Part shown: positions 14,831-24,884 of the stretch, piece by piece | Layout of the letters: each line of letters begins with the position of its first letter | Position numbering within the stretch: position 1 is the stretch's first letter | NCBI GenBank assembly: GCA_944327295.1 | Contig: CALVHF010000011.1 | Location: 1-41,200, forward strand | Direction: 5' to 3' | From: an uncultured Desulfovibrio sp. | GTDB taxonomy: Bacteria > Desulfobacterota > Desulfovibrionia > Desulfovibrionales > Desulfovibrionaceae | Length of the DNA stretch: 41,200 bases | The notes under the pieces: generated by a model | Database searches by the model: none | The model's input: the letters and a program-made list of their open reading frames with translations, nothing else | Told to the model about the DNA's origin: nothing | Made by a program: the position numbers and the translations under genes

Positions 14831-17386
14831 ATGAAACTCACACCTTCCTCCCGTCCCAAAGACGACATGCCCGCCCGTCAGCCCCAGGGTGAACCGGCAG
14901 CTGAACAGCAGCAGGATGCACAGGAACAGCCGGCCCCCAAGAAGAAACGCCGCAGCCTCTTCGGTCTTCTGCTGCGCTGGAGCCTTGGCCTCATCCTTGC
15001 CGTTGCGGCCATAGGTACTGCCGCGGGCTTCTTCCTCTATAACTGGGTTTCCAGGGATCTGCCGGATCTGTCGCGCATTCTCGAGTTCAAGGCGCCCCAA
15101 GCCACGACCATACTGGCCAGGGACGGTTCCCTCCTGGGCACGCTCTACCACGAAAAGCGCTTCCTCATTACCCTGGATGACATGCCCAAGTATCTGCCCA
15201 TGGCCTTTCTGGCCATTGAGGACAGTGCCTTCTATCAGCACCCGGGCATCAACCCTCTGGCCATCCTGCGTGCCTTTCTGGTCAACTTTGAACGCGGCAC
15301 CAAAAGTCAGGGGGGCAGTACCATCACCCAGCAGATAGTCAAGCAGCTTCTTCTCTCCTCGGAGCGCAGCTACATACGCAAGATGAAGGAAGCCATCCTT
15401 GCCACCCGCCTGGAGCGGGAACTGAGCAAGGATCAGATCCTTTCCCTGTACCTCAACTATATCTATCTCGGTCAGCACTCCTATGGGGTCGAGGCTGCGG
15501 CCAGGACCTATTTCGGCAAGAATGCCGCCAATATCACCCTGGCCGAGGCGGCTCTTATAGCCGGCATGCCCCAGGCCCCGAGCCGCTACAATCCCTTCCG
15601 TAATCCCACGGCCGCCAAGAACAGGCAGATGGAGGTGCTGCAGCGTCTGCGCACCCTGCAGTGGATCAGCGAGGAAGAATACCAGCAGGCAGCCAGCGAA
15701 CCCCTGGTCTACTGGAGCATGCCGGACAATGTCCCGGGCCCGAGCCAGTGGTATTTCGAGGAGGCCCGCCGTCTGCTCATCGAATTCTTCACCGAAGGCA
15801 ACCTGAAGGCCCTGGGCGTCGAGACCACCCGCTTTGGCGAGGACTATGTCTATGAGGCGGGGCTGACCGTGCAGACGGCCATGGATCCCCTGCAGCAGAG
15901 CCTGGCAGGCCAGGCCCTGCGATCGGGACTGGAGACCATAGACAAGAGACAGGGATGGCGGGGTGCAGAGCGCCACTTCGCCTCCAGAGCCGAACAGCAG
16001 GCCTTTTTGGACAAGAAAAAGTTTGAACCTGGCGATCTTGCCGGCGGACAGTGGGTCCAGGCCCTGGTCACTGCCGTCACGGCCCGGGAAATCAAGGTTG
16101 CCCTGGGCAGCAACTATATTGGCGTGATTCCTGCCTCCAACTTCAGCTGGGCCAGGCACAGATCGAGCCTTGCCCCCAAGGCGCGCGCCCGCAGCATTGT
16201 GCGCGAGGGCGATGTCATCTGGGTCAGCCTTGACGAGGGCAAAAAGGCCCCGGCCAAAAAGGGCGGCAAGAAGCAGCAGGACACGGCCCCTGCTGCACCA
16301 GCGGACCAGACGCCGACACCCGGCAGGGAAATGGTGCTCACCCTGCAGCAGCAGCCTCTTGTCCAGGGTGCCCTGGTCTCCATCGAACCGCAGAGTGGTG
16401 ATGTGGTGGCCCTCATCGGCGGTTACCAGTTTGGCAACAGCCACTTCAACAGAGCCACCCAGGCACGGCGCCAGCCGGGCTCAAGCTTCAAGCCCATCGT
16501 CTACTCCACAGCCCTGGACAATGGCTTCACTCCTACGTCCTCCGTCCTGGACGCGCCCATAGAATATGTCATTCCTGCCACGGGCGAAGTGTGGCGCCCC
16601 AGCAACTTTGAAAAGAGCTACAAGGGCGAGATGCCCCTGTACATGGCCCTGACCCTGTCCAGAAACACACCGACCGTGCGCCTGGCCCAGGCAGTGGGCA
16701 TAGACAAGGTCATTGAACGAGCCAAGATGCTCGGCCTTGAACCCAACTTCCCCCATGTGCTGGCCGTCAGCCTCGGTGCCGTGGGCGTCTCGCCCCTCAA
16801 CATGACACAGGCCTATACAGCCTTTGCCAATGGCGGTCTTGGCGTGCGTCCGCGCATTATTACCTCCATCAAGGATGCCAAGGGCAGGGAGCTCTACAGG
16901 CAGGATGTGGAACACTGGCAGGCCGTCTCGCCCCAGAATGCCTATCAGATGACCGTGCTGCTCAGAAGAGTTGTGGAAAACGGCACAGGCCGCAGGGCCT
17001 TCATAGAAGGAAGGGCCATCTCCGGCAAGACGGGCACAAGCAATGACACCAGGGATACCTGGTTCGTGGGCTACACCCCCTATCTGTGCACAGGGGTCTA
17101 TGTGGGCTACGATCAAATGCATTCCCTAGGCAGCTGGGAACAGGGCGGGCGCACGGCAGCCCCGATTTTCCGAGCCTACAGGGAAAAGGCCGATCTGGCC
17201 TATGAAAGCAGCCCCAAGGAAGTCCCCTTGCCCGAGGGCATTACCATGGTGGACGGGCTGCCCTTCCTGACCACGCAGACAGGTCCGGGCCTCTCTGCCG
17301 TGGACGGAGCAGTGCCCGGAGCGGATCCCAGCCTACCTGTGGATACGGGCGAGGACAGCGAGCTCCTCCTGAGGCAGATGTTCTGA
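14831..17386 (+). CDS. Class A penicillin-binding protein 1A (peptidoglycan glycosyltransferase/transpeptidase)
   Basis: The 851-residue bifunctional enzyme has a cytoplasmic Gln/Lys-rich tail (1-42), a membrane anchor (~43-70), a GT51 glycosyltransferase (~100-280) with EDSAFYQHPGI (catalytic Glu) and GGSTITQQ, and a transpeptidase domain with SSFK (Ser551 to Lys554; catalytic Ser551), SRN (610-612) and KTG (733-735). An OB-like insert with a Lys-rich stretch (KKAPAKKGGKKQQ) sits between the two domains. It polymerises and crosslinks peptidoglycan outside the inner membrane. ATG 14831 is the first Met before the conserved region; no clear Shine-Dalgarno is present, and ATG 14867 is an alternative. 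The name ponA/mrcA would fit, but the symbol is left open. Confidence 0.93.
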   Translation: MKLTPSSRPKDDMPARQPQGEPAAEQQQDAQEQPAPKKKRRSLFGLLLRWSLGLILAVAAIGTAAGFFLYNWVSRDLPDLSRILEFKAPQATTILARDGSLLGTLYHEKRFLITLDDMPKYLPMAFLAIEDSAFYQHPGINPLAILRAFLVNFERGTKSQGGSTITQQIVKQLLLSSERSYIRKMKEAILATRLERELSKDQILSLYLNYIYLGQHSYGVEAAARTYFGKNAANITLAEAALIAGMPQAPSRYNPFRNPTAAKNRQMEVLQRLRTLQWISEEEYQQAASEPLVYWSMPDNVPGPSQWYFEEARRLLIEFFTEGNLKALGVETTRFGEDYVYEAGLTVQTAMDPLQQSLAGQALRSGLETIDKRQGWRGAERHFASRAEQQAFLDKKKFEPGDLAGGQWVQALVTAVTAREIKVALGSNYIGVIPASNFSWARHRSSLAPKARARSIVREGDVIWVSLDEGKKAPAKKGGKKQQDTAPAAPADQTPTPGREMVLTLQQQPLVQGALVSIEPQSGDVVALIGGYQFGNSHFNRATQARRQPGSSFKPIVYSTALDNGFTPTSSVLDAPIEYVIPATGEVWRPSNFEKSYKGEMPLYMALTLSRNTPTVRLAQAVGIDKVIERAKMLGLEPNFPHVLAVSLGAVGVSPLNMTQAYTAFANGGLGVRPRIITSIKDAKGRELYRQDVEHWQAVSPQNAYQMTVLLRRVVENGTGRRAFIEGRAISGKTGTSNDTRDTWFVGYTPYLCTGVYVGYDQMHSLGSWEQGGRTAAPIFRAYREKADLAYESSPKEVPLPEGITMVDGLPFLTTQTGPGLSAVDGAVPGADPSLPVDTGEDSELLLRQMF

Positions 17387-17473
17387 TGCCGTGTCAGGAA
17401 GTCCGACAGGGGGCTTCCCGTGCCGGTCTTCCTGCACGCGTCTCTCACACTAAGATTTTGCAAAAGGATTCCT

Positions 17474-18340
17474 ATGATCCCTTACGGTTCCCTTGTCCTG
17501 TGCATCACGCCCAAGGGCAAACGCTCCCTGAAGCGTCTGGTCAGCGGAGAGATCTGGCATAGCCAGGACGGCACCATTGCTGCCGACGATGTCGCCAAGA
17601 TCAATTTCGGCGACTGTATTACCACAAACCTCGGACGTCCGGTACAGATACTGGCTGTAACCCTGCAGGATCTGCTCAAGGGCATCAAGCGGCAGACACA
17701 GATCATCTATCCCAAGGATGTGGCCTATATCTGCCTGCGGCTTGGTGCAGGTCCAGGGCGCACCATCTGCGAGGCCGGCTGTGGTTCCGGCGGCCTCACC
17801 CTTGCCCTGTCCTGGTTCTGCGGCCCCACCGGCAGGGTAGTGAGCCACGATGCACGAGAGGAATTCGCAAAGCTGGCCCGCAGGAACCTGGACTGGGCCG
17901 GTCAGGGAGGCAATGTCGAAATCCATGTCCAAGATGTGGCCAACGGCTTCTGTGTCACCGAGGCCGATGCCCTGTTCCTGGATGTGCGCACGCCCTGGGC
18001 ATATCTCGATCAGGCACTGGCAGCCATACGGCCCGGGGCAACCCTGGGCTTTCTCCTGCCTACGGTCGTTCAGGTCAGCGAATTGCTCAAGGGGCTGGAA
18101 CGCGGCCCCTTCGATCACATAGAAGTGCAGGAGCTGCTCCTGCGCGACTGGAAACCCCTGGCAGACCGGCTGCGCCCGGCCGATCGCATGATTGCCCACA
18201 CGGGCTTTCTCGTCTTCTGCCGCCATCAGGTCCGCAACAAGGATTTTGACGATCTGCGTCCCAAGGGAACAAGAGAGCGCAAGCAGCAGGCAGCCCTGGA
18301 AGAACGGCTCGGCTTGCTTGACGAGCAATGCCCTGCCTAG
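17474..18340 (+). CDS. trmI: tRNA (adenine-58-N1)-methyltransferase, TrmI family
   Basis: The 288-residue protein has an N-terminal beta domain (1-70) and a Rossmann methyltransferase domain with motif I EAGCGSGGLTLAL (~98-110), preceded by QIIYPKDVAYI, a hallmark of TrmI. ADALFLDVRTPW is the acidic motif IV region, close to the usual DxxxLDLPxPW. The enzyme methylates N1 of A58 in the tRNA T-loop. AAAGGA precedes ATG 17474. It lies 87 bp after the PBP gene and 182 bp before gpsA, all on the plus strand. Confidence 0.87.
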   Translation: MIPYGSLVLCITPKGKRSLKRLVSGEIWHSQDGTIAADDVAKINFGDCITTNLGRPVQILAVTLQDLLKGIKRQTQIIYPKDVAYICLRLGAGPGRTICEAGCGSGGLTLALSWFCGPTGRVVSHDAREEFAKLARRNLDWAGQGGNVEIHVQDVANGFCVTEADALFLDVRTPWAYLDQALAAIRPGATLGFLLPTVVQVSELLKGLERGPFDHIEVQELLLRDWKPLADRLRPADRMIAHTGFLVFCRHQVRNKDFDDLRPKGTRERKQQAALEERLGLLDEQCPA

Positions 18341-18522
18341 TATACGACAAGAGTACGTTACAAAAGGAACAAAGGCTGGACATTCATGCAAATTCTCAAT
18401 GGATAACAGACACTTCTATCGTGCATTTTTTTGAAAATTTGCAGATATCAGCCATTGTTCCTTTTTTCACGTTTTTTGGCATTGCAGATTCTGCAGAGTG
18501 TTTTTTCTGAGGAGCATGTCAT

Positions 18523-19518
18523 TTGGAACGGCAAAAAATCTGTGTCGCCGGAGGTGGCAGCTGGGGCAGCGCCCTAGCCCATCTGGCTGCCTGTAACGGC
18601 CATGAGGTCACGCTCTTTCTGCGTGACGAAAAAGTATGCACAGCCATCAATACGCAGCATGAAAACACGCACTACCTTCCAGGCCTACGTCTGCACGAGG
18701 GGGTCAAGGCCTCCACGGATCCTGCCGTGCTGTCCACCACCCTGCTCATCCTTGCCATTCCCTGCCAGCAGCAGAGAGCCTTCCTCGAACTACACGCTTC
18801 GCGCCTGATCTCCGGCTGTACCATACTCAATGTGGCCAAGGGCATAGAGGATGCCAGCGGCTGTACCGCTTCACAGTTCTTGCCTTCCGTTCTTGAAGGG
18901 CAGGCGTTCACCTATGCCGTCCTCTCCGGCCCCTCCTTTGCCAGGGAAGTGCTGGAGGGACAGCCCACGGCCGTTGTCATTGCCAGCCATGCTCTCGACA
19001 AGGCTGCACACATGCAGGAACTGCTCTCCTCGGCCTGTTTCCGCTGCTACACCTCCACGGATGTCCTGGGGGTCGAAATTGGCGGTGCCGTCAAGAACGT
19101 CATCGCCATTGCTGCAGGCCTGTGCGACGGCCTCAACATTGGCACTAACGGCAGGGCCGCCCTGCTGACCAGGGGACTTGCCGAGATAAGCCGCCTGGGT
19201 GTGGCCCTGGGGGCCAGGGCCCAGACCTTCATGGGGCTGTCCGGCCTGGGCGACCTTGTGCTTACGGCCACAGGCAGCCTCTCGCGCAACCGCACCCTGG
19301 GCCTTGCCCTGGGGCATGGCCAGAGCCTTGAAGAGGCCTGCGAAGCGATCGGCATGGTGACCGAAGGCGTCAAGACCGCCTTTGCCGTCAGCAAGCTTGC
19401 CGCCCGCCTCAATGTTGACGTACCCATCACCGACGCCGTCTGCGCCATCCTGAATGGCACACTGACGGCCCGCGAGGCAAGCAGGCAGCTCATGACCCGC
19501 AGTCTCGGCCAGGAATAG
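18523..19518 (+). CDS. gpsA: NAD(P)-dependent glycerol-3-phosphate dehydrogenase
   Basis: The 331-residue protein has the nucleotide-binding loop AGGGSWGSALA (~9-19) at its start, NVAKGIE and VLSGPSFA in the middle, and the substrate-binding block EIGGAVKNVIAIAAGLCDGL with the catalytic Lys. It makes sn-glycerol-3-phosphate for phospholipids. The start is unusual: TTG at 18523, supported by GAGGAG about 9 nt upstream; the nearby ATG 18515 is out of frame. The length is normal for GpsA. cooM follows after 146 bp. Confidence 0.93.
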   Translation: MERQKICVAGGGSWGSALAHLAACNGHEVTLFLRDEKVCTAINTQHENTHYLPGLRLHEGVKASTDPAVLSTTLLILAIPCQQQRAFLELHASRLISGCTILNVAKGIEDASGCTASQFLPSVLEGQAFTYAVLSGPSFAREVLEGQPTAVVIASHALDKAAHMQELLSSACFRCYTSTDVLGVEIGGAVKNVIAIAAGLCDGLNIGTNGRAALLTRGLAEISRLGVALGARAQTFMGLSGLGDLVLTATGSLSRNRTLGLALGHGQSLEEACEAIGMVTEGVKTAFAVSKLAARLNVDVPITDAVCAILNGTLTAREASRQLMTRSLGQE

Positions 19519-19542
19519 CTTCGACAAAAAACAATTCATACA

Positions 19543-19644
19543 GAGTCATCACTTCCGCATCTCTGACCCTTTTTCGTCTGTCCTTTCAGCCTCAATTCAA
19601 CAACCGTCTATCCTACAGAACCAGAATATGTACTGAGTCATCAC
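19543..19644 (+). repeat. Direct repeat GAGTCATCAC upstream of cooM
   Basis: GAGTCATCAC occurs at 19543-19552 and at 19635-19644, 92 bp apart, in the gpsA-cooM gap. The second copy is 21 bp before the cooM ATG. It may bind a regulator of the coo operon. Confidence 0.5.
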
Positions 19645-19664
19645 GATTTCGGGGGGGGAAATCT

Positions 19665-22600
19665 ATGTCCATATTCACCTCGGTCATGCTGTTCTTCAGT
19701 GTCTGTCTGCTCATTGCAGGCACAGTGCTGAGCGTTATCAGTCATGACAAGTTCAAACCGCTCATATGGCGTGGCGGCATTCACGACCTGGGCCTTGCCT
19801 GTCTCGGCCTTGCCTGCCCAAGTCCCATGGGACCAGCAGGCTTTGTCCTCTATCTGGGCTTCCAGATCGTTGTCCGCTCCCTGGCTCTCAGCACACTGGA
19901 AACGCTGAAACCTGCCCAGCTCGCCCACGCCACGGGCAGTGATCTCTGGGCTCTGCGCGGTGTCGGCCGCTCGGCCCCCATCGTGGGCAAGCTCTTTGCC
20001 TTTGCCCTGCTGGCCACGGTCGGTGGCTCGGTCTTCTTCGTTCCGGAAGGGCGCTTCCTCATTGCTGCCGCCTCCGTGACCCAGGTTCCTGGCGTTCCGG
20101 AATATTTTTACATCATGCTGCTTGCTGCAGCCACGGGCACGGTTCAGGTCTGGCTCGTCTCCCGTGCTGCCTGTGCCGTCCTTTTCGACGATCCCCAGCA
20201 TCAGTACTTCATTGAAGATACACCCAGCCAGAAGGCCCTGATTCTCACTGTGGTCGCCTCACTGATGTGCATCTTCAAGACGCCGCTGCTGACCCTTATG
20301 GGCGTCCTCTTCGGCTTCAGCATGCACCATTCCGCTCCGCACATCTCGAGCAGGATACTGTACCTCACGGCCTTTGCCGTGGCCATCTGCTACTGGCTCT
20401 ATGTGGAACGCGTGGCCATAGGCCTTGCCCTTGCCGGTGCCGTGATCGCCATGCTCTCAGTCTTCATTGCACCCACGACAGCCATGTCGCACATGTTCCT
20501 TGTGCTGGTCAGCGTAGGTGCCGTCATCATCTGCCTGTACTCCGTTGGCTACATGGCCCATGACCAGCACCGTGCCTGGTACTGGTTCTTCCTGCTGCTC
20601 ACCTTCTCGGCCCTAGCAGGCATTGTCTCCTCGGACAGCGTGGCAGACATCTACGGCTACGGCTTCTGGGAAATGATGACCTTTGCCAGCTTCATTCTGG
20701 TGGCCCACGAATCCAACCGCACGGCCAGAAGTGCTGCTGTCAAATACTTTGTGATGTGCTGCGGCGGCGCCCTCTTCATGCTGCCCGGCATCATCCTGCT
20801 CTCTTCGGATGCAGGCCAGATCCGTGCCATCTCCGTGGTGGCCCCCGTTGCCTGGACCGGCATGCAGACCCTGACCTCCTCCTGGGGCCAGATTGCCCTC
20901 ATTCTCTGTGTGGCAGGCTTTGGTACCAAGGCCGGTGTCGTGCCCCTGCACTTCTGGCTGCCCGACGCGCACCCGGCAGCTCCGAGCTCCGTGTCCGCTC
21001 CCCTGTCCGGCATCATCACCAAGATGGGCTTCTTCGGCATTGCCGCCGTCGTGGCCGGACAGGCCGGTCCCTACCTCTCTTCCATGCCCGGCTACTTCGG
21101 CCTGTCCTGGTACAGCACAGGCATGGTCCTGGTGGGTACGGTCACGCTCTTTGTGGGTGAAATCTGCGCCCTGCGCCAGCAGGACATCAAGCGCATGCTG
21201 GCCTATTCCACCATCGGCCAAATCGGTGAAATCACCATTACCCTGGGCCTTATCACCGTCTTGGCCACAACGGCCGCCTTCTACCACATTCTCAACCATG
21301 CCATTATGAAGGATCTGCTCTTCCTTGGAGCAGGTGCCCTCATTCTGAGCGCTGGTTCGCGCAAACTCTCCGACTTCCGGGGCGCCTGCAGTCAGATGCC
21401 AGTCACCTGCACATGCATGCTGATAGGCATCCTGTCCATCATGGGCCTTCCCCCGTTTGCTGCCTTCTATAGCAAGTTTGCCATGATCTCCGCTGCCGTG
21501 GCCTCCGGCCATGTCAGCATCGCCGCCGTGATCCTCATCGGTTCGCTCATAGGCGTTGTCTACTATACCCGCATTCTCAACGTTCTCATCTTCGAGAAGC
21601 GCCCTGCCGATGCGCCCAGGCTCAGTGACCCGCCGGTCACCATGCAGGCCGCAATGATTGCCCTGGCCGCAGCCTGCCTGCTCTTCGGCTTCATGCCCAC
21701 CATTCCCTACGAGCTTGCCGCGGCAGCCGCTGCGCTCTGCTCCAACGTGGGTGAAGCCCTGCCGGCCTCCTCGCTCATCATTGCCTGGCCGTCCTACGTC
21801 ATTCTTCCCATCATTGGTGCCATCATTCCGGCCCTGTTCATGAAGAACCGCCGTCTGAGCGGCTGGTCCAGCGTCTGCGTGCTGGCCCTGACAAGCATCC
21901 TTGCCCTGTTTGCGGGCGATGACCTGGATCATCTCTCCCATGCCTTTGCCGTTCTGGCTCCCGCCCTGGGCGCCCTGAACATGGCCTATGCCATAGGCTA
22001 TATGGAACACAGCCACACCCAGTGGCGCTTCTACTGCATCTTCACGGCTATGTGCGGCGGTCTTGTCGGCATGGCTGCCAGCTCCACCCTGTTCAGCTTC
22101 TTCGTCTTCTGGGAAATCATGAGCTCCTGGACCCTTTACATGGCCCTTGCTCATGAAGGCGACAAGATCTCCCTGCGCGAGGCTGGCAAGTACTTCCTCT
22201 TCAACATTGCCGGTGCAAGCTTCATCTTCGTGGGTGTGTGCATTATCGGCGGCGGTGCCAGCATGACGGCCTTCGGCACGGATCTGCAGTGGATTGCCAC
22301 CAATCCCGCGCTCATGCCCCTTGGCCTGGCCCTGCTGGCCATCGGCTTTGTGATGAAGGCTGCCCAGCTGCCCATCCGCATCGACTGGCAGATGCATCCT
22401 GCCGTGGCCCCCACCCCGGTGTCCGGCTATATCTCCTCCATGCTGCTGAAGAGTGCCATCATCGGCCTGTGCAAGCTCTTCCTGATCCTCGGTCAGGGAG
22501 CTCCGGCCCTGTACAGCGTCCTTCAGTCCAGCTTCATCATGTGGATTGGCGGCATCACCATCGTCCTGGCCGCCCTGCAGGCCATGCGCTGCAACCAGGT

Positions 22601-23453
22601 CAAGCTGGTCTTCATCTATTCTACAGTGAGTCAGATAGGCTACATGGTCCTGGCCATTGCCGTGGCCGGCTATGCCCTGGCCACCAATGCCTCTGCGACC
22701 CTCGGCCTGAGCGGCAGCCTCCTGCATCTTGTGAACCACGTCTTCTTCAAGGATCTGCTCTTCCTTGTCTGCGGTGCCCTCATGTTCATGACGCACCGCG
22801 AGTACCTGAGCGATCTCGGCGGACTCGGCCGCAAGATGCCCTTCACGATGACCATGTTCTTCATTGCCGGGCTCTCGGTCGTGGGTATTCCTCCCACGTC
22901 CGGCTTCAGCTCCAAGTGGATCATCTACCATGCACTCATGCAGGCTGATCAGCCTATTCTGGCGCTGCTCTCCCTCTTTGGCTCCGTGCTGACACTGGCC
23001 TACATTGCCAAGTTCATGCATGCCGCCTTCCTCGGCCAGCCCAACCCGGCCCTGCAGGAAATCCATGACCCGCCCTACATCATGCGCGTACCCATGTTCC
23101 TGCTGGCTGTCGGCTGCGTTGTCACGGGCATCTTCCCCGGCATTATGCTCACGCCGATCAGCAACATTGTTGCCCAGTTCAACATTCCGCCCATTCCCTT
23201 CACTCTCACAAGCATAGGCAGCGGTGCCACCGGATGGAATCCCGGCATCATGCTTGTCATCATGCTGGCACCCTTTGCCTTTGGCTGCTGGGTCATTCGC
23301 CGCTTTGTACGTTTGCGCGAAATTGACGTGCACAACTGTGGACGCGAACCCGAAGACGCGACCCGCCGTATGCGTCCTTCCAGCGTGTACGGGGCTTTGC
23401 CTGCCTTCCTGCGCTCCATTCCCCACAACGTCGTACAGGATAAGGAGAAGTAG
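19665..23453 (+). CDS. cooM: CooM, large membrane antiporter-like subunit of Coo hydrogenase
   Basis: The 1262-residue protein is very hydrophobic and consists of two fused proton-translocating modules of the NuoL/MrpA/HyfB type. The first (~250-700) contains GTKAGVVPLHFWLPDAHPAAPSS and the MLAYSTIGQIGEI block; the second (~740-1230) repeats the pattern with FVMKAAQLPIRIDWQMHPAV, VAPTPVSGYISSMLLKSA and FIYSTVSQIGYMVLA. Histidines and lysines within membrane segments are conserved. This double length is typical of CooM. It pumps ions during H2 formation from ferredoxin electrons. A G8 run with AAA gives a strong ribosome site. It heads the operon, 2 bp before cooK. Confidence 0.94.
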   Translation: MSIFTSVMLFFSVCLLIAGTVLSVISHDKFKPLIWRGGIHDLGLACLGLACPSPMGPAGFVLYLGFQIVVRSLALSTLETLKPAQLAHATGSDLWALRGVGRSAPIVGKLFAFALLATVGGSVFFVPEGRFLIAAASVTQVPGVPEYFYIMLLAAATGTVQVWLVSRAACAVLFDDPQHQYFIEDTPSQKALILTVVASLMCIFKTPLLTLMGVLFGFSMHHSAPHISSRILYLTAFAVAICYWLYVERVAIGLALAGAVIAMLSVFIAPTTAMSHMFLVLVSVGAVIICLYSVGYMAHDQHRAWYWFFLLLTFSALAGIVSSDSVADIYGYGFWEMMTFASFILVAHESNRTARSAAVKYFVMCCGGALFMLPGIILLSSDAGQIRAISVVAPVAWTGMQTLTSSWGQIALILCVAGFGTKAGVVPLHFWLPDAHPAAPSSVSAPLSGIITKMGFFGIAAVVAGQAGPYLSSMPGYFGLSWYSTGMVLVGTVTLFVGEICALRQQDIKRMLAYSTIGQIGEITITLGLITVLATTAAFYHILNHAIMKDLLFLGAGALILSAGSRKLSDFRGACSQMPVTCTCMLIGILSIMGLPPFAAFYSKFAMISAAVASGHVSIAAVILIGSLIGVVYYTRILNVLIFEKRPADAPRLSDPPVTMQAAMIALAAACLLFGFMPTIPYELAAAAAALCSNVGEALPASSLIIAWPSYVILPIIGAIIPALFMKNRRLSGWSSVCVLALTSILALFAGDDLDHLSHAFAVLAPALGALNMAYAIGYMEHSHTQWRFYCIFTAMCGGLVGMAASSTLFSFFVFWEIMSSWTLYMALAHEGDKISLREAGKYFLFNIAGASFIFVGVCIIGGGASMTAFGTDLQWIATNPALMPLGLALLAIGFVMKAAQLPIRIDWQMHPAVAPTPVSGYISSMLLKSAIIGLCKLFLILGQGAPALYSVLQSSFIMWIGGITIVLAALQAMRCNQVKLVFIYSTVSQIGYMVLAIAVAGYALATNASATLGLSGSLLHLVNHVFFKDLLFLVCGALMFMTHREYLSDLGGLGRKMPFTMTMFFIAGLSVVGIPPTSGFSSKWIIYHALMQADQPILALLSLFGSVLTLAYIAKFMHAAFLGQPNPALQEIHDPPYIMRVPMFLLAVGCVVTGIFPGIMLTPISNIVAQFNIPPIPFTLTSIGSGATGWNPGIMLVIMLAPFAFGCWVIRRFVRLREIDVHNCGREPEDATRRMRPSSVYGALPAFLRSIPHNVVQDKEK

Positions 23454-23455
23454 CC

Positions 23456-24421
23456 ATGAGTGACATTCTCTGGGCATTGTTCCATGTGTGCGTCTTTCCC
23501 GGAGGCCTGTTCGCCCTGGGGTTTGCGCTCTTTCTCAAGGGCCTGGACAGGCGCATTGTGGCCCGTTTCCAGCGCCGTGTGGGTCCGCCCCTGATTCAGC
23601 CCCTGCTGGATATTGCCAAGCTGCTCACCAAGGAGACGCTTATTCCCAGAACAGCCTGCAAGTCCATGTTTATGATGGCTCCTGTCATCGGCATGACCGG
23701 CATGGCCGCCTGCGCCGCCTTTATTCCTGTGCCCGGCGTCTTTGACGGCATGTACATGATGGGCGATCTGCTGGTGCTCTTCTACCTGCTGCCGGTTCCG
23801 GCCATTGCCATCATGCTCGGCGGCTCTGCCTCGAGCTCGCCCTTTGGTGCCATCGGCTTTTCCCGCGAAATGCTCATCATGCTGAGCTACGAACTGCCCC
23901 TACTCATGATCCTGCTCACTGTGGCCATGATTACCGGCAAGGCCACAGGAATTGGCACAGCAGACTTCTCCCTGCTCAATATTGTGCAGTATCAGATCCA
24001 CCACGGCCAGTTCGGACTCAACCCGCTCATGATTCCGGCCTTCATCGCCTATCTGATGTTCCTGCCCGGTACCATGGGTGTGCCTCCTTTCGACATTGCC
24101 GAAGCGGAAACGGAAATCCTCGAAGGCCCCATGCTTGAATACGGCGGTCCGCTGCTGGCCCTGTTCCAGATAGGGACAGCGTTCAAGACCTTTGTCGTGC
24201 TGAGCCTTGGCGTCATCATGTTCTTCCCCGGTTGCCTGGGAGATTTCTGGCTCGTGAACCTCTTCTGGTTCATGGCCAAGTGCCTAATCCTGATGTTCTT
24301 CTCCATTTCCCTGCTGCGTGCCGTCACTGGTCGTCTCCGCATCGATCAGGCAATGATGTTCTACTTCAAGATTCCCGCAGTGCTGGCCTTTATCAGCCTC
24401 GTGCTGGTAATGATTGTGTAA
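23456..24421 (+). CDS. cooK: CooK, NuoH-like membrane subunit of Coo hydrogenase
   Basis: The 321-residue protein has about eight membrane segments and the NuoH/EchB/HycD signature: FQRRVGPPLIQPLLDIAKLLTKE near the start and FDIAEAETEILEGPMLEYGG (~215-235), which contacts the hydrogenase small subunit and carries carboxylates on the ion path. It anchors the peripheral hydrogenase arm. AGGAGAAG precedes the ATG; the gene starts 2 nt after the cooM stop and cooL begins 10 nt after it, so translation is coupled. Confidence 0.94.
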   Translation: MSDILWALFHVCVFPGGLFALGFALFLKGLDRRIVARFQRRVGPPLIQPLLDIAKLLTKETLIPRTACKSMFMMAPVIGMTGMAACAAFIPVPGVFDGMYMMGDLLVLFYLLPVPAIAIMLGGSASSSPFGAIGFSREMLIMLSYELPLLMILLTVAMITGKATGIGTADFSLLNIVQYQIHHGQFGLNPLMIPAFIAYLMFLPGTMGVPPFDIAEAETEILEGPMLEYGGPLLALFQIGTAFKTFVVLSLGVIMFFPGCLGDFWLVNLFWFMAKCLILMFFSISLLRAVTGRLRIDQAMMFYFKIPAVLAFISLVLVMIV

Positions 24422-24431
24422 GGAGTTTACC

Positions 24432-24881
24432 GTGAGCTTAGACACTCTTTTGAAAAAGGCGTCTGTCCGCTCGCCATGGCTGTTCCGCATCAACGCCGGC
24501 TCCTGCAATGGCTGCGACGTTGAGCTTGCCACAACGGCGCTCATTCCCCGCTATGACGTCGAACGTCTGGGCTGCCACTATACGGGCTCGCCTCGTCAGG
24601 CGGACATAGTCCTGGTCACAGGCCCTGTCACTGTCCACATGCGTGACTATGTGTTGCGTGTCTGGAATGAAATTCCGGAACCCAAGGTCACCGTGGCCGT
24701 GGGCATCTGTCCGATTTCCGGCGGCGTGTTCCGCGACAGCTATTCCATAGCCGGCCCCCTGAGCAGGCTTGTGCCCGTGGACGTGAATGTGCCCGGCTGT
24801 CCGCCCAGGCCCCAGGCCATCATGGAAGCCGTGGTTCTTGCCCGCAGCATCTGGCTGAAGAAGCTGGGACTGGAGGGATAG
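24432..24881 (+). CDS. cooL: CooL, [NiFe] hydrogenase small subunit
   Basis: The 149-residue protein is a short NuoB-like small subunit with the four cysteines for one [4Fe-4S] proximal cluster: Cys25 and Cys28 (SCNGCDVE), Cys93 (GIC) and Cys123 (PGCPPRP). It has no Tat signal, which fits a cytoplasmic, membrane-attached group 4 hydrogenase. The start is GTG 24432 with AAGGAG upstream. It is followed by cooX after 3 nt. The cluster passes electrons to or from CooH. Confidence 0.94.
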   Translation: MSLDTLLKKASVRSPWLFRINAGSCNGCDVELATTALIPRYDVERLGCHYTGSPRQADIVLVTGPVTVHMRDYVLRVWNEIPEPKVTVAVGICPISGGVFRDSYSIAGPLSRLVPVDVNVPGCPPRPQAIMEAVVLARSIWLKKLGLEG

Positions 24882-24884
24882 GCG

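Noticed and set aside
14408..16444. 678-codon open frame antisense to the PBP gene
   Set aside because: It overlaps the glycosyltransferase and part of the transpeptidase region, has no recognisable domain and no ribosome site; it is a codon-bias shadow.
20613..23477. 954-codon open frame antisense to cooM
   Set aside because: Composition is typical of the mirror of a GC-rich gene (His/Gly/Asp-rich, no domain), while cooM shows clear conserved motifs.
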